Source: an uncultured Collinsella sp. (GTDB lineage Bacteria; Actinomycetota; Coriobacteriia; Coriobacteriales; Coriobacteriaceae). From it: DNA of 37,553 bases. The stretch lies in contig CABUOF010000015.1 of the NCBI GenBank assembly GCA_902493125.1, positions 1 to 37,553 on the forward strand. Direction: 5' to 3'. Below, piece after piece: positions 1 to 7,156 of the stretch (within the stretch, counting starts at the first letter, position 1; each line of letters begins with the position of its first letter). The position numbers and the translations under genes are program-made. The notes below the pieces were generated by a model. It was not told the origin of the DNA. It was given only the letters and a program-made list of their open reading frames with translations, and made no database searches.

Positions 1-228
1 AGTGCCACGCCCGTCATCATCGAGGACGACGTTATGATCGGCGCCAACGCCGTGGTCCTGGAGGGCGTGCACGTGGGCAAGGGCGCTGTCGTTGCCGCCG
101 GCGCCGTGTGCGTCGAGGACGTCCCCGCCGGTGCCGTCGTGGCCGGTGTCCCCGCCCGCGTTATCAAGATGCGCGACGAGAAGACCGACAGCAAGACCGG
201 CCTGGAAGAGGGCCTGCGTCAGCTTTAA
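1..228 (+). CDS. dapH: DapH, tetrahydrodipicolinate N-acetyltransferase (3' end only)
   Basis: C-terminal 75 residues of a left-handed beta-helix acyltransferase; the 5' part lies before the window. The reading frame is open from base 1, so the internal ATG at 34 is not the start. Hexapeptide repeats are visible (VIIEDDVMIGANAVV, GVHVGKGAVVAAGAV), followed by the usual GVPARVIK exit segment and a C-terminal tail ending KTGLEEGLRQL, which resembles the end of DapH proteins of the acetylase diaminopimelate pathway. The enzyme acetylates tetrahydrodipicolinate with acetyl-CoA in lysine and peptidoglycan precursor synthesis. Another hexapeptide acetyltransferase is possible, but the tail favours DapH. 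Confidence 0.8.
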   Translation, partial: SATPVIIEDDVMIGANAVVLEGVHVGKGAVVAAGAVCVEDVPAGAVVAGVPARVIKMRDEKTDSKTGLEEGLRQL

Positions 229-230
229 TA

Positions 231-258
231 GTTACGGCGTTTTACCAAACGCCGTAAC
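231..258 (+). terminator. Hairpin after dapH
   Basis: Perfect 12-bp inverted repeat (GTTACGGCGTTT / AAACGCCGTAAC) with a 4-base loop, starting three bases after the dapH stop. There is no U-tract after it, so it may terminate weakly or only protect the transcript end. Confidence 0.55.
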
Positions 259-271
259 GGCTCGACGCTGC

Positions 272-369
272 AAACGCCCCTAAGCGGCAATCTGACGTTC
301 AATCCTCGGTCGCGTACCGAAGTACGCTTCCCTCCTCTTTCACGTCACCTTGCTCGCCTAGGGGCATTT
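272..369. repeat. Large imperfect palindrome (REP-like intergenic element)
   Basis: Outer arms AAACGCCCCTAAGCGGCAA and TTGCTCGCCTAGGGGCATTT pair imperfectly. Inner arms share TGACGT and GCGTAC and close on a CGAA loop near 315-318. The whole could fold into one long stem of about 95 bases. It lies between a rightward and a leftward gene and has no coding potential. I infer a dispersed palindromic repeat; no second copy is in this window. Confidence 0.45.
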
Positions 370-421
370 TCGCTGACGTATGCTCAACCTCCGACGCAAT
401 GTCAGCAACCAAGCCGAAAAC

Positions 422-455
422 AAAAAAGCCGAAGCACCATCGGGGCTTCGGCCTT
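422..455 (-). terminator. Rho-independent terminator of the toxin-antitoxin operon
   Basis: GCCGAAGC / GCTTCGGC stem with a 9-base loop. In the leftward direction it is followed by a run of U (six A on the plus strand at 422-427). It lies just beyond the toxin stop. Confidence 0.75.
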
Positions 456-457
456 CA

Positions 458-802
458 TCATCTCAGGGTTCCGTCGTATTCAACCATGGCGGGTCGCTTT
501 GACAGGCGCCCTGCTGCCGTCTTATAGACCTCGGAACGGTCGCGCCGCCCTATTGCCACGATCTCGGCAATCTCAACCGTTCCGTCCTCCCGGATTCGAA
601 AAACCATTCGGAGTCCTGCATTCCGCCATTTGATCTTTTTGCAGCCGGCAAGCTCACCGTGAAGCGGCGTTCCAATTTCATCAGCGCGCGTCTTTAATTT
701 CGCGACTGCAATACGGACGAGTCTTCGCTGAGATCCATCTAATTTTTGATATTCCTTCTCGACGTCTCGATTCAAAAAGCCGACGACAAAATGCCCACTC
801 AT
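458..802 (-). CDS. RelE/ParE-family toxin
   Basis: 114 residues, the usual size of a RelE/ParE-fold toxin (mRNA interferase or gyrase poison). The family pattern is visible: an N-terminal strand and helix (FLNRDVEKEYQKLDGSQRRLV), the GELAGCKKIKWRNAGLRMVF segment with basic residues on the central strands, then IVAIGRRDRSEVYKTAAGRL at the C-terminus. Its ATG overlaps the antitoxin stop by 4 bases (ATGA), so the two are translationally coupled, antitoxin first. The Lys/Arg-rich strand suggests RNA contact, but cleavage versus gyrase inhibition cannot be decided from sequence. The region is less GC-rich than the flanking genes, in keeping with horizontal gain. Confidence 0.82.
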   Translation of the reverse strand: MSGHFVVGFLNRDVEKEYQKLDGSQRRLVRIAVAKLKTRADEIGTPLHGELAGCKKIKWRNAGLRMVFRIREDGTVEIAEIVAIGRRDRSEVYKTAAGRLSKRPAMVEYDGTLR

Positions 803-1149
803 TCGAAAAGATCCTCATTGGGGATCGCGTCCGGATCCATCGATTCAAACTCCGCGAGCTCCTCGGTAGTTAGGGCGTCCTCAAACGGAACAAATTCATG
901 CGGACCATGCTTGACTCGATCCGCAGCGATGCGATTTATCTCAAGTTCGTGCAGATACTGCAGCGCACCGTACATTTCCTCATAGGCGGCATAGTCGATA
1001 ATCACGGTATCGATATCGTTATGATCGGCAATGAACTGTGGTGCGCGTTTTGCGCGTTTACGAATGGCAGATAAAGACTTGCTTGCTTCGGTAGCCGAAA
1101 CAACCTGGTCTTTTGTAAACACCGGTTTTTCCAGAACAAGTGGGGACAT
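799..1149 (-). CDS. Phd/YefM-like antitoxin
   Basis: 116 residues from the chosen ATG at 1149, which follows GGAGG with a 5-base gap; an upstream in-frame ATG at 1197 lies inside the operator and has no ribosome site. The N-terminal half (TKDQVVSATEASKSLSAIRKRAK, then a DTVIIDYAAYEEMY segment) has the Phd/YefM layout: a DNA-binding fold followed by a helix. The C-terminal half is acidic (TTEELAEFESMDPDAIPNEDLFE) and should wrap and neutralise the basic toxin encoded directly downstream. Such antitoxins bind their own promoter, consistent with the palindrome at 1169-1210. The partner assignment rests on the overlap and on family knowledge. Confidence 0.78.
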   Translation of the reverse strand: MSPLVLEKPVFTKDQVVSATEASKSLSAIRKRAKRAPQFIADHNDIDTVIIDYAAYEEMYGALQYLHELEINRIAADRVKHGPHEFVPFEDALTTEELAEFESMDPDAIPNEDLFE

Positions 1150-1168
1150 TTTGACCTCCAAAAAATAA

Positions 1169-1210
1169 TCTGGATTATATTTCAAAGTATACTTCAAAAT
1201 ATAATCCAGA
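1169..1210 (-). promoter_or_regulatory. Operator palindrome of the toxin-antitoxin operon
   Basis: 42-bp palindrome centred at 1189.5: outer arms TCTGGATTATATTT and AAATATAATCCAGA are perfect, the core AAGTATACTT is itself palindromic, and only two base pairs between them fail. It ends 9 bases upstream of the antitoxin ribosome site and contains AT-rich -10-like sequence, so a bound antitoxin would block transcription. Confidence 0.7.
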
Positions 1211-1233
1211 CTTTTATTCGAAAGAAAAAAGCC

Positions 1234-2238
1234 CTATCGATTCTCGATGCTACCGATATTTTTGAGCTCGATGGAGATGAGGCCGTTGGGCTCGTTGACG
1301 AACTCGATGTATTCGGAGTTCGAACCCATCTCGGCCGGGAAGCTGATTTCGATACCCGTGTCGGTACGGATCTTGTGATTGCGCACAGCTGCGCGCTCGA
1401 CCTGTTTGCGCTCCACGGGCACGCGCTCGGGCACCTTCTCCTCGGTCAGTGCCGCGCGCACGCTCTCCTTGATAACCGGTTCGTTCTCAAAGACCTCATC
1501 GACGATATCCCAAGGCGGCAGTTCCTCGTCATCCTCAACCTTCTCGGCAACGGCAGCCTTAACCTTAGCGAGCGCTACAGCCGTGTTGGCACCATGCTCC
1601 TCGGCGACTTCCTCGACCACACGCGTCACGGTGTCGATGACCTCCTTGCCCGATACGCCCGTGTCGCACTGCAGCAGGCCATCGGGGATAAGCATACGGT
1701 CCTCGCCGGCAATCTTGCGCTTCTTATCCACATAGCCGATCTCCATGGTGCTTGCGCGTACGATGGCATAGCTCGGGACCTTTTGCGAAGGGTTCGGCAG
1801 AATGGCATAGTGGCGCGCGATGTCGTTGCGAACCTCGCCCTCTTCGCGACCTACCTCGTGCATGAATGCCTGCTTGGAGCCCAGCAGCATCACGGCAAAC
1901 CAGCGGGCATCCTCATCGTCGTCAAAATCGGCCACGAGCACGTCGGTGGACTCGGCTTTCTCGGCTTTGGTGAGCTCGGAGGAGATAAACTCCGCAATCT
2001 GCTGCGACAGGTCCACAAACTCGCGCTCGCCAAAGAAATAGCCCTTGAGCTCGCCGCCAAACGCAGAGTTCTCGGCAAACGTGGCGCGTTTATTGTCGGC
2101 CGAGGTTCGTGCGCGGCGCAGATGCGTGGTTACGAAATTGCGCACGGTACGGCTCTCGATATCCAACTCGCGCTGGCTCATAACGTTGACGGCAGAGTCA
2201 AAGTCCAGGATATGCAGAATCGCGTGATTGATTTTCAT
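1234..2238 (-). CDS. Nucleoid-associated protein (NA37/NdpA-YejK family)
   Basis: 334 residues from the ATG at 2238, chosen because ACGGA lies 9 bases before it; a further ATG at 2247 abuts that site. Family hallmarks are the opening KINHAILHILDF, the ELKGYFFGEREFVDLSQQIA segment and the DVLVADFDDDEDARWFAVMLLG strand. In E. coli the YejK/NdpA protein is a nucleoid-associated component of unclear function. A long acidic, charged middle (VVEEVAEEHGAN to EKVEDDEELPPW) precedes a conserved C-terminal domain. It stands alone between the toxin-antitoxin operon and ldh. A weak hairpin (ATCGA GAA TCGAT) followed by six U lies at its stop and may end the transcript. Confidence 0.8.
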   Translation of the reverse strand: MKINHAILHILDFDSAVNVMSQRELDIESRTVRNFVTTHLRRARTSADNKRATFAENSAFGGELKGYFFGEREFVDLSQQIAEFISSELTKAEKAESTDVLVADFDDDEDARWFAVMLLGSKQAFMHEVGREEGEVRNDIARHYAILPNPSQKVPSYAIVRASTMEIGYVDKKRKIAGEDRMLIPDGLLQCDTGVSGKEVIDTVTRVVEEVAEEHGANTAVALAKVKAAVAEKVEDDEELPPWDIVDEVFENEPVIKESVRAALTEEKVPERVPVERKQVERAAVRNHKIRTDTGIEISFPAEMGSNSEYIEFVNEPNGLISIELKNIGSIENR

Positions 2239-2312
2239 ATACGGCATTCCGTTCTAGATCGATTTCGGCACGAACCAGTATAGCGGTCGAGCCCACCCCA
2301 GACGCATCGAAG

Positions 2313-2342
2313 ATTGGTGCAAACAAACCTGTCCCCAATGCA
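2313..2342. repeat. Short intergenic motif with ATTGG/CCAAT ends
   Basis: ATTGGTGCAAACAAACCTG continuing to CCAAT forms a small imperfect inverted repeat in the gap between two leftward genes. I suspect a dispersed intergenic repeat of this lineage from its look only; there is no second copy in the window. Confidence 0.25.
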
Positions 2343-2343
2343 T

Positions 2344-2377
2344 AAAAAGGCGCCCGGGTCACATGGACCCGGGCGCC
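2344..2377 (-). terminator. Rho-independent terminator of ldh
   Basis: Perfect stem GGCGCCCGGGTC / GACCCGGGCGCC with a 5-base loop, followed leftward by a U-tract (A-run at 2344-2348). Confidence 0.85.
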
Positions 2378-2410
2378 TTCATCGTAGTCTGTTACTCAAA
2401 CAAGCCGTAT

Positions 2411-3361
2411 TTAGCAGGAGAAATCGACGCTGTCGATGATGTCCTTGAGGGCCTTGGCGGAAACGGTGAGCTCATGCTGCTCGTCATCGTTCAGCGGTAC
2501 GGGGACGCGGCAGACAACGCCGTCGCGGCCAACGACGGTCGGCATGGAGATGGCAAGATCGGACAGGCCATACTCGCCCACCATGAGCGAGGAGACAGGC
2601 AGAACGGTCTGTTCATCGCGCATGACGGCGGTGCAGATGCGCTTGACGGCCATAGCGACGCCATAGTAGGTGGCGTGCTTCTTCTCGATGATGGTGTAGG
2701 CGGAGTTCTTGACGTCCTCAGCGATACGCTTCTCGGCAGCCTCATGCTCCAGGTGGCCGTGAAGCTCACAGAAGGTGTTCAGCGGAACGCCAGCAACCTG
2801 AGCGCTGGACCAAGCGACAAACTCGGAGTCGCCGTGCTCACCCATGACATAGGCCTGGACATCACGCGGGTCAACCTCGACGTGGGCACCAAGCATCTGC
2901 TGCAGACGGCCGGTGTCGAGCACGGTGCCGGAGCCGATAACATGGCCCTCGGGCAGGCCGGACATCTTGATGGCAGCATAGGTCAGAACATCAACCGGGT
3001 TGGAGACGATTAGCAGAATGCCGTCGAAGCCGGACTTCTTAATCTCGGGGATAATGGACTTAAAGATGTTGACGTTCTTGTTGACCAGGTCCAGGCGGGT
3101 CTCACCGGGCTTCTGGGCAGCGCCAGCGGTGACGACGATCATGGCGGCGTCGGCGACATCGGAATAATCGCCGGCGTAGATCTTCATCGGCTCGGCAAAC
3201 GTCATGCCGTGCGCGATATCCAGGGCCTCACCCTCGGCACGGTTCTTGTCCACGTCGATGAGGACCATCTCGGAGAACAGACCACTCTGCATCAGTGCGA
3301 ACGCCGAAGACGAACCGACGAAACCGCAGCCGACAATAGCGACCTTCTTCTCGTTAACCAT
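2411..3361 (-). CDS. ldh: L-lactate dehydrogenase
   Basis: 316 residues from the ATG at 3361, placed by GGGAG six bases upstream; a longer frame to 3439 runs through a hairpin and is not used. It reduces pyruvate to L-lactate with NADH in the cytoplasm, regenerating NAD+ during fermentation. Visible features are the Rossmann loop VAIVGCGFVGSSSAFAL (residues 7-23), Asp36 for NAD binding, the substrate arginine in GETRLDL (Arg89), LDTGRLQQ (Asp149, Arg152) and the catalytic His176 in YVMGEHGDSE. Length is normal for the LDH/MDH superfamily. Malate dehydrogenase is the alternative; the overall match is to bacterial L-LDH. It has its own terminator and an upstream hairpin and palindrome. Confidence 0.9.
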   Translation of the reverse strand: MVNEKKVAIVGCGFVGSSSAFALMQSGLFSEMVLIDVDKNRAEGEALDIAHGMTFAEPMKIYAGDYSDVADAAMIVVTAGAAQKPGETRLDLVNKNVNIFKSIIPEIKKSGFDGILLIVSNPVDVLTYAAIKMSGLPEGHVIGSGTVLDTGRLQQMLGAHVEVDPRDVQAYVMGEHGDSEFVAWSSAQVAGVPLNTFCELHGHLEHEAAEKRIAEDVKNSAYTIIEKKHATYYGVAMAVKRICTAVMRDEQTVLPVSSLMVGEYGLSDLAISMPTVVGRDGVVCRVPVPLNDDEQHELTVSAKALKDIIDSVDFSC

Positions 3362-3386
3362 TAGAAACTCCCATCTCTCTCCACAA

Positions 3387-3419
3387 ACAAGCCGCCCGGG
3401 AACGACCCGAGCGGCTTGT
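3387..3419 (-). terminator. Hairpin between the aminotransferase gene and ldh
   Basis: ACAAGCCGCCCGGG pairs with CCGAGCGGCTTGT (one mismatch). Leftward it is followed by UUUGU and then the ldh ribosome site about 15 bases on. It could terminate upstream transcripts or act as a structured 5' leader of ldh. Confidence 0.55.
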
Positions 3420-3498
3420 CGTAATCCCAATACATCCAATCGGGACTTTGATTATGCTCCTATTCGCAGCCAAAAATCGACCGTTTACCGAAATTGTT

Positions 3499-3522
3499 TG
3501 CAGTATTCGTAAAATAACTGCA
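3499..3522. promoter_or_regulatory. Possible operator upstream of ldh
   Basis: TGCAGT / ACTGCA arms separated by 12 AT-rich bases in the gap before ldh. It is not the Rex consensus. Function is a guess from position and symmetry. Confidence 0.25.
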
Positions 3523-3562
3523 CGAAATCGGTTTCAAGCTATTGACGAGCCGAAATAGATTT

Positions 3563-4726
3563 CTAATACAGGCCCGCCTCGCGAATGGCCTCGACAGCCA
3601 AAGCGATCTGATCGGGCGGTAGGACCAGCGCCATGCGCACGTGTCCCTCGCCCGAAGGACCAAAACTCGCGCCCGGCGTCACCACAACGCCGGCCTTCTC
3701 CATGAGCTCCTCGCAAAACGCCATGGAATCGGTGCGACCACCGGGAAGCTTGGCCCACACAAACATAGAGCCATGCGCGTTGGGACGCTCCCAGCCCAGG
3801 TCCTCAAGACCATCGCACAGGGCATCGCGGCGCTCCTGGTACTTCAGACGCTGCGCCTCGACCTCATCGCGCGGACCATTCAGGCACGCGATGGCGGCCT
3901 TCTGGATCGGGAAGAACATACCAAAGTCGATCTGGCCGCGCAGCTTGGCAAAGGCAGAGACCACGTCCTCGCGACCAACCAAAAAGCCAATACGCGCACC
4001 GGTGACGTTAAACGACTTGGAAAGCGAGAAGAACTCCACGCCCACCTCAAGCGCACCGGGATACTGCAAAAAGCTTCCGCCCGGCTCGCCGTCAAACACG
4101 ATGTCGGAGTACGCGTTGTCATGGACGATGAGCAGGTCGTGCTCGCGGGCGAAAGCGATAATCTCCTCGTAGACCTCGGGCGTGCCCACCGAGCCGACCG
4201 GGTTCGCGGGCAGCGACACGATCATATACTTGGCACGATCGGCCACCTCGGGATCGATGCCCGCCACATAGGGCAGGTAATTGTGCTCGGCAACCAGCGG
4301 ATAGTACTCGAGCTTGGCATCGGCGATCTTGGCACCCGCCTCAAAGACCGGGTAGCACGGATCGGGAACCAGAATGGTGTCGCCCGGATCGAGCAGGGCC
4401 AGGCCCAAATGGCCCACGCCCTCCTGCGTGCCGTTGCACGACTGCACCATGGACGGCGTAATACCCGAAACGCCAAAGCGACGCTCATAGTAATCGCACA
4501 CGGCTTGCTTGAGTTCGGGCAGGTCGCGCAGGGCATACTTCCACATCTCGGGATCTTGGGCTGCCTGCGTGAGCGCCTCGACCACGTGGTCGTACGGCTT
4601 AAAGTCGGGCGTGCCCACGCTCATGTTGTAAATGGTCTTGCCCTGAGCCTTCAGCGCGAGAAGCTTGTTGTTGAGCGAGGCGAAGACCTCCGCGCCAAAG
4701 CGGTCGAGACGCTGCGATGCCTGCAT
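3563..4726 (-). CDS. Class I/II PLP-dependent aminotransferase
   Basis: 387 residues from the ATG at 4726 (AAAGGTGG four bases before it); 30 further in-frame upstream residues overlap a hairpin and are rejected. Fold type I transaminase motifs are complete: the SLPANPVGS segment (Asn175), the cofactor aspartate in VHDNAYSD (Asp203), the Schiff-base lysine in FFSLSKSFN (Lys237) and the carboxylate-binding arginine in HVRMAL near the C-terminus. The N-terminus (RLDRFGAEVFASLNNKLLALKAQGKTI) resembles LL-diaminopimelate aminotransferase-like and alanine-type enzymes, so a role in amino-acid synthesis is likely. The exact amino donor and keto acid cannot be read from sequence. Confidence 0.8.
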   Translation of the reverse strand: MQASQRLDRFGAEVFASLNNKLLALKAQGKTIYNMSVGTPDFKPYDHVVEALTQAAQDPEMWKYALRDLPELKQAVCDYYERRFGVSGITPSMVQSCNGTQEGVGHLGLALLDPGDTILVPDPCYPVFEAGAKIADAKLEYYPLVAEHNYLPYVAGIDPEVADRAKYMIVSLPANPVGSVGTPEVYEEIIAFAREHDLLIVHDNAYSDIVFDGEPGGSFLQYPGALEVGVEFFSLSKSFNVTGARIGFLVGREDVVSAFAKLRGQIDFGMFFPIQKAAIACLNGPRDEVEAQRLKYQERRDALCDGLEDLGWERPNAHGSMFVWAKLPGGRTDSMAFCEELMEKAGVVVTPGASFGPSGEGHVRMALVLPPDQIALAVEAIREAGLY

Positions 4727-4745
4727 GGTGCCACCTTTCGATATG

Positions 4746-4776
4746 AAAAACGCGGCGCTCCGACAAGAGCGCCGCG
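4746..4776 (-). terminator. Terminator of nadE
   Basis: Perfect stem CGCGGCGCTC / GAGCGCCGCG with a 6-base loop, followed leftward by five U. It sits about 70 bases past the nadE stop and just before the aminotransferase ribosome site. Confidence 0.8.
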
Positions 4777-4844
4777 CGATACGGGCCATCAGATTGCAAA
4801 AGTGTAACGCTTGCAACCCCCGTATTGGTTCAATTTAGCCAACC

Positions 4845-6845
4845 TTAGTCAACTGGATTGAGCGCGTCGATCTGCGCAAGCCACAGACGCGAGCTAGCGT
4901 CACTCGGCATACGCCAATCGCCGCGCGGGCTGAGCGTCACCGAGCCCACCTTGGGACCATCGGGCAGGCAGCTGCGCTTGAACTGCTGGGCAAAGAAGCG
5001 ACGATAGAACGTACGCAGCCACGTGTGGACGGTCTTGGCGTCGTAGACGCCCTCGAAGCTCTTGAGCGCCATGCGGTAGATCTTGCCCGGCTCAAAGCCA
5101 AAACGCAGCAGGTAGTAGAGGAAGTAGTCGTGCAACTCGTACGGGCCCACCAAATCCTCGGTCTTCTGCGCAATCTCGCCGTCGCCCGTGGGCGGCAGAA
5201 GCTCGGGGGACACCGGCGTATCGAGGATATCGAGCAAGACCTCGGCAATGCGCCCGCCAAAGACATCGGCGGCATAGCGTACCAGATGGCGCACAAGCGT
5301 CTTGGGCACGCTCGCGTTGACGGCGTACATGCTCATGTGGTCGCCGTTATAGGTAGCCCAGCCGAGCGCCAGCTCCGACAGGTCGCCCGTGCCAATGACA
5401 AAACCGCCAGCCTGGTTGGCCAGATCCATCAGAATCTGCGTACGCTCGCGCGCCTGGCTGTTCTCGTAGGTCACGTCCTGCACAGCTGGATCATGCTCAA
5501 TGTCCTTGAAGTGCTGCTCCACAGCCGCGTGGATCGAAACCTCGCGGAAGCTCACACCCAGGTCGCGAGCGAGCGACTCAGCATTCGACTTGGTGCGATG
5601 CGTCGTGCCAAAGCCGGGCATGGACACGGCTGTGATACCAGTGCGCGGCAGCCCCAGTGCATCGAAGGCACGCACGGTCACAAGTAGCGCCAGCGTGGAA
5701 TCGAGACCGCCCGAAAGGCCGATAACGGCCGCCTTGGTGCCCGTATGGGCAAGGCGGGTCTTAAGGCCGGCGGTCTGCAGGTCGAGGATAGTCTCGCAGC
5801 GCTCGGCCAGGTCACCATGGTCGGCCGGCACAAAAGGCGCACGTGGGAAACCGCGGTCGATATTGAGCGCATCGCGCAGGACAGGCTCTTCGGCCAGCAC
5901 CCCCTCAAACGAAAATTCAACGATCGTGGCCTCCGGCGCATCGTCGGTGCGCGTCCACGTCGTCGAGCGACGGCGCTCAGCCACCAGACGATCGAGATCG
6001 ACGTCGGCGACGGCCATATCGCAGGTAAGCAGTTTGGTCGCGGCGAGCTTGGAGCCGTTTTCGTAGACGAGGTTCTCCCCCGCAAAGACCATGTCGGTCG
6101 TGGACTCGCCCTCGCTCGCGTCCGCGTAGGCATAGGCGCAGTACAGGCGCGCGCTCTGATTGGAGATAAGGCTGCGGCGGTAATCTGCCTTACCGATAAT
6201 CTCGTCCGAGGCCGACGGGTTGAGAATCACCGTCGCACCGGCAAGCGCCATCTCGGTCGAAGGGGGCGCCGGCACCCACAGGTCCTCGCAGACCTCAACG
6301 CCCAGCACCATATCCTCGGCGCCTTCATCACAGCAGCGGTAGACAAGCCCCGAACCCAGCGGAACCGGACCCTGACCGGCAAACTCGACCCACACAGGAT
6401 CTGCGGGCGCCGGAGCAAACCAGCGGCGCTCGTAGAACTCGCCATAGTTGGGCAGATACTTCTTGGCCGTAAGGCCCAAAAGCTCGCCCGCGCAGCACAC
6501 GGCGGCGCAGTTGTAGATGTTTTCTGCCACCGCAACGGGCAAGCCAACGGTAAAGACAATCGGCAGCTCACGAGTCTCATCGAGGATATGCACCAGAGCA
6601 GCCTCGCAGGCATGCAGCAGTGTGCGGTTATGGAACAAATCGGCCGCGGTATAACCGGTCAGGTTAAGCTCGGGCAGCACCAGCGCGCGAACGCCGCGCT
6701 CGGCAGCATCGCGAACAGCCACCAGCGCAACCTCGGCATTGCCCTCGACATCGGCAACGCGAATCTGCGGCGACGCCGCCGCCACACGCAAAAAGCCATC
6801 GTTCTTATTAGCCGAAACGCAGCATTGCCTTGTTGATCTGGACAC
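4845..6845 (-). CDS. nadE: Glutamine-dependent NAD+ synthase
   Basis: 666 residues starting at GTG 6845, with AGGGG six bases upstream. It makes NAD+ from nicotinic acid adenine dinucleotide, ATP and glutamine, the last step of NAD synthesis. Two domains are seen. Residues about 20-300 are a nitrilase-type glutamine amidase with triad Glu59 (LVLPELNLTG), Lys128 or 129 (TAKKYLPNYGEFYE) and Cys186 (VEVCEDLW). Residues about 345-660 are the synthetase, with the PP-loop SGGLDST (378-384) and the conserved GTGDLSELALGWATYNGDHMS. This is the long, actinobacterial-type two-domain form that channels ammonia. It is transcribed alone with its own terminator. Confidence 0.94.
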   Translation of the reverse strand: MSRSTRQCCVSANKNDGFLRVAAASPQIRVADVEGNAEVALVAVRDAAERGVRALVLPELNLTGYTAADLFHNRTLLHACEAALVHILDETRELPIVFTVGLPVAVAENIYNCAAVCCAGELLGLTAKKYLPNYGEFYERRWFAPAPADPVWVEFAGQGPVPLGSGLVYRCCDEGAEDMVLGVEVCEDLWVPAPPSTEMALAGATVILNPSASDEIIGKADYRRSLISNQSARLYCAYAYADASEGESTTDMVFAGENLVYENGSKLAATKLLTCDMAVADVDLDRLVAERRRSTTWTRTDDAPEATIVEFSFEGVLAEEPVLRDALNIDRGFPRAPFVPADHGDLAERCETILDLQTAGLKTRLAHTGTKAAVIGLSGGLDSTLALLVTVRAFDALGLPRTGITAVSMPGFGTTHRTKSNAESLARDLGVSFREVSIHAAVEQHFKDIEHDPAVQDVTYENSQARERTQILMDLANQAGGFVIGTGDLSELALGWATYNGDHMSMYAVNASVPKTLVRHLVRYAADVFGGRIAEVLLDILDTPVSPELLPPTGDGEIAQKTEDLVGPYELHDYFLYYLLRFGFEPGKIYRMALKSFEGVYDAKTVHTWLRTFYRRFFAQQFKRSCLPDGPKVGSVTLSPRGDWRMPSDASSRLWLAQIDALNPVD

Positions 6846-6912
6846 TGGAGGCCCCTTCTACCCTGAGATTCAGTCTAACGGACGTTCACATATCTCTAAC
6901 TAGCCAAAGCAA

Positions 6913-6932
6913 CCTCCCAGTTTACTGAGAGG
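6913..6932. other. Small stem-loop upstream of nadE
   Basis: CCTCCCAGT / ACTGAGAGG (one non-Watson-Crick pair) with a 2-base loop. It lies at the left edge of the AT-rich segment. Role unknown. Confidence 0.3.
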
Positions 6933-6975
6933 CCAACCTGTGCTAAGAGCATGTATTTCAATAATATCTTTAATT

Positions 6976-7008
6976 AAAAAGGAGAAATCGATAATCGACT
7001 TCTCCTTT
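6976..7008 (-). terminator. Terminator of the putative RiPP operon
   Basis: Stem AAAGGAGAAATCGA / TCGACTTCTCCTTT (one mismatch, 3-base loop), followed leftward by UUUUUAAUU. It lies 25 bases beyond the small peptide gene, so it would close an operon that includes that gene. Confidence 0.85.
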
Positions 7009-7032
7009 AAGCGAGGCGAGTAAATTCCGAAA

Positions 7033-7143
7033 CTAATGGCAGAATTTATCCATGTAGTCCTCAAAGTCGAACACTTCTACCACGACGCCCTCTTCCTGAA
7101 ACTCTTTCAGTTGCTCCAAGAGATCTTTGTTAATAACGTCCAT
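7033..7143 (-). CDS. 36-residue acidic peptide, candidate RiPP precursor
   Basis: Short gene with a very strong ribosome site (GAGGAGG, 7 bases before the ATG) that overlaps the stop of the radical SAM gene, so it is almost certainly translated in the same operon. The peptide starts MDVINKDLLEQLKEFQEEG, a likely amphipathic helix, and continues VVVEVFDFEDYMDKFCH. It has 11 Asp/Glu against 3 Lys, and a single Cys at position 35 followed by a C-terminal His. Size, tight linkage to a B12-type radical SAM enzyme and an exporter, and the helix-then-core layout suit a leader plus core, with a core of perhaps residues 20-36. I do not recognise it as a known precursor family. A small partner or regulatory protein is the main alternative. 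Confidence 0.72.
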   Translation of the reverse strand: MDVINKDLLEQLKEFQEEGVVVEVFDFEDYMDKFCH

Positions 7144-7156
7144 GCAGAAACCTCCT

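Noticed and set aside
1375..2283. Rightward 302-codon open frame
   Set aside because: It is antisense to the NA37-family gene over its whole length, has no domain signature and its composition mirrors the real gene.
3641..4807. Rightward 388-codon open frame
   Set aside because: Antisense shadow of the aminotransferase gene, which has complete PLP motifs on the other strand.
5745..6836. Rightward 363-codon open frame
   Set aside because: Antisense to nadE; Arg/His-rich composition typical of a shadow frame in high-GC DNA.
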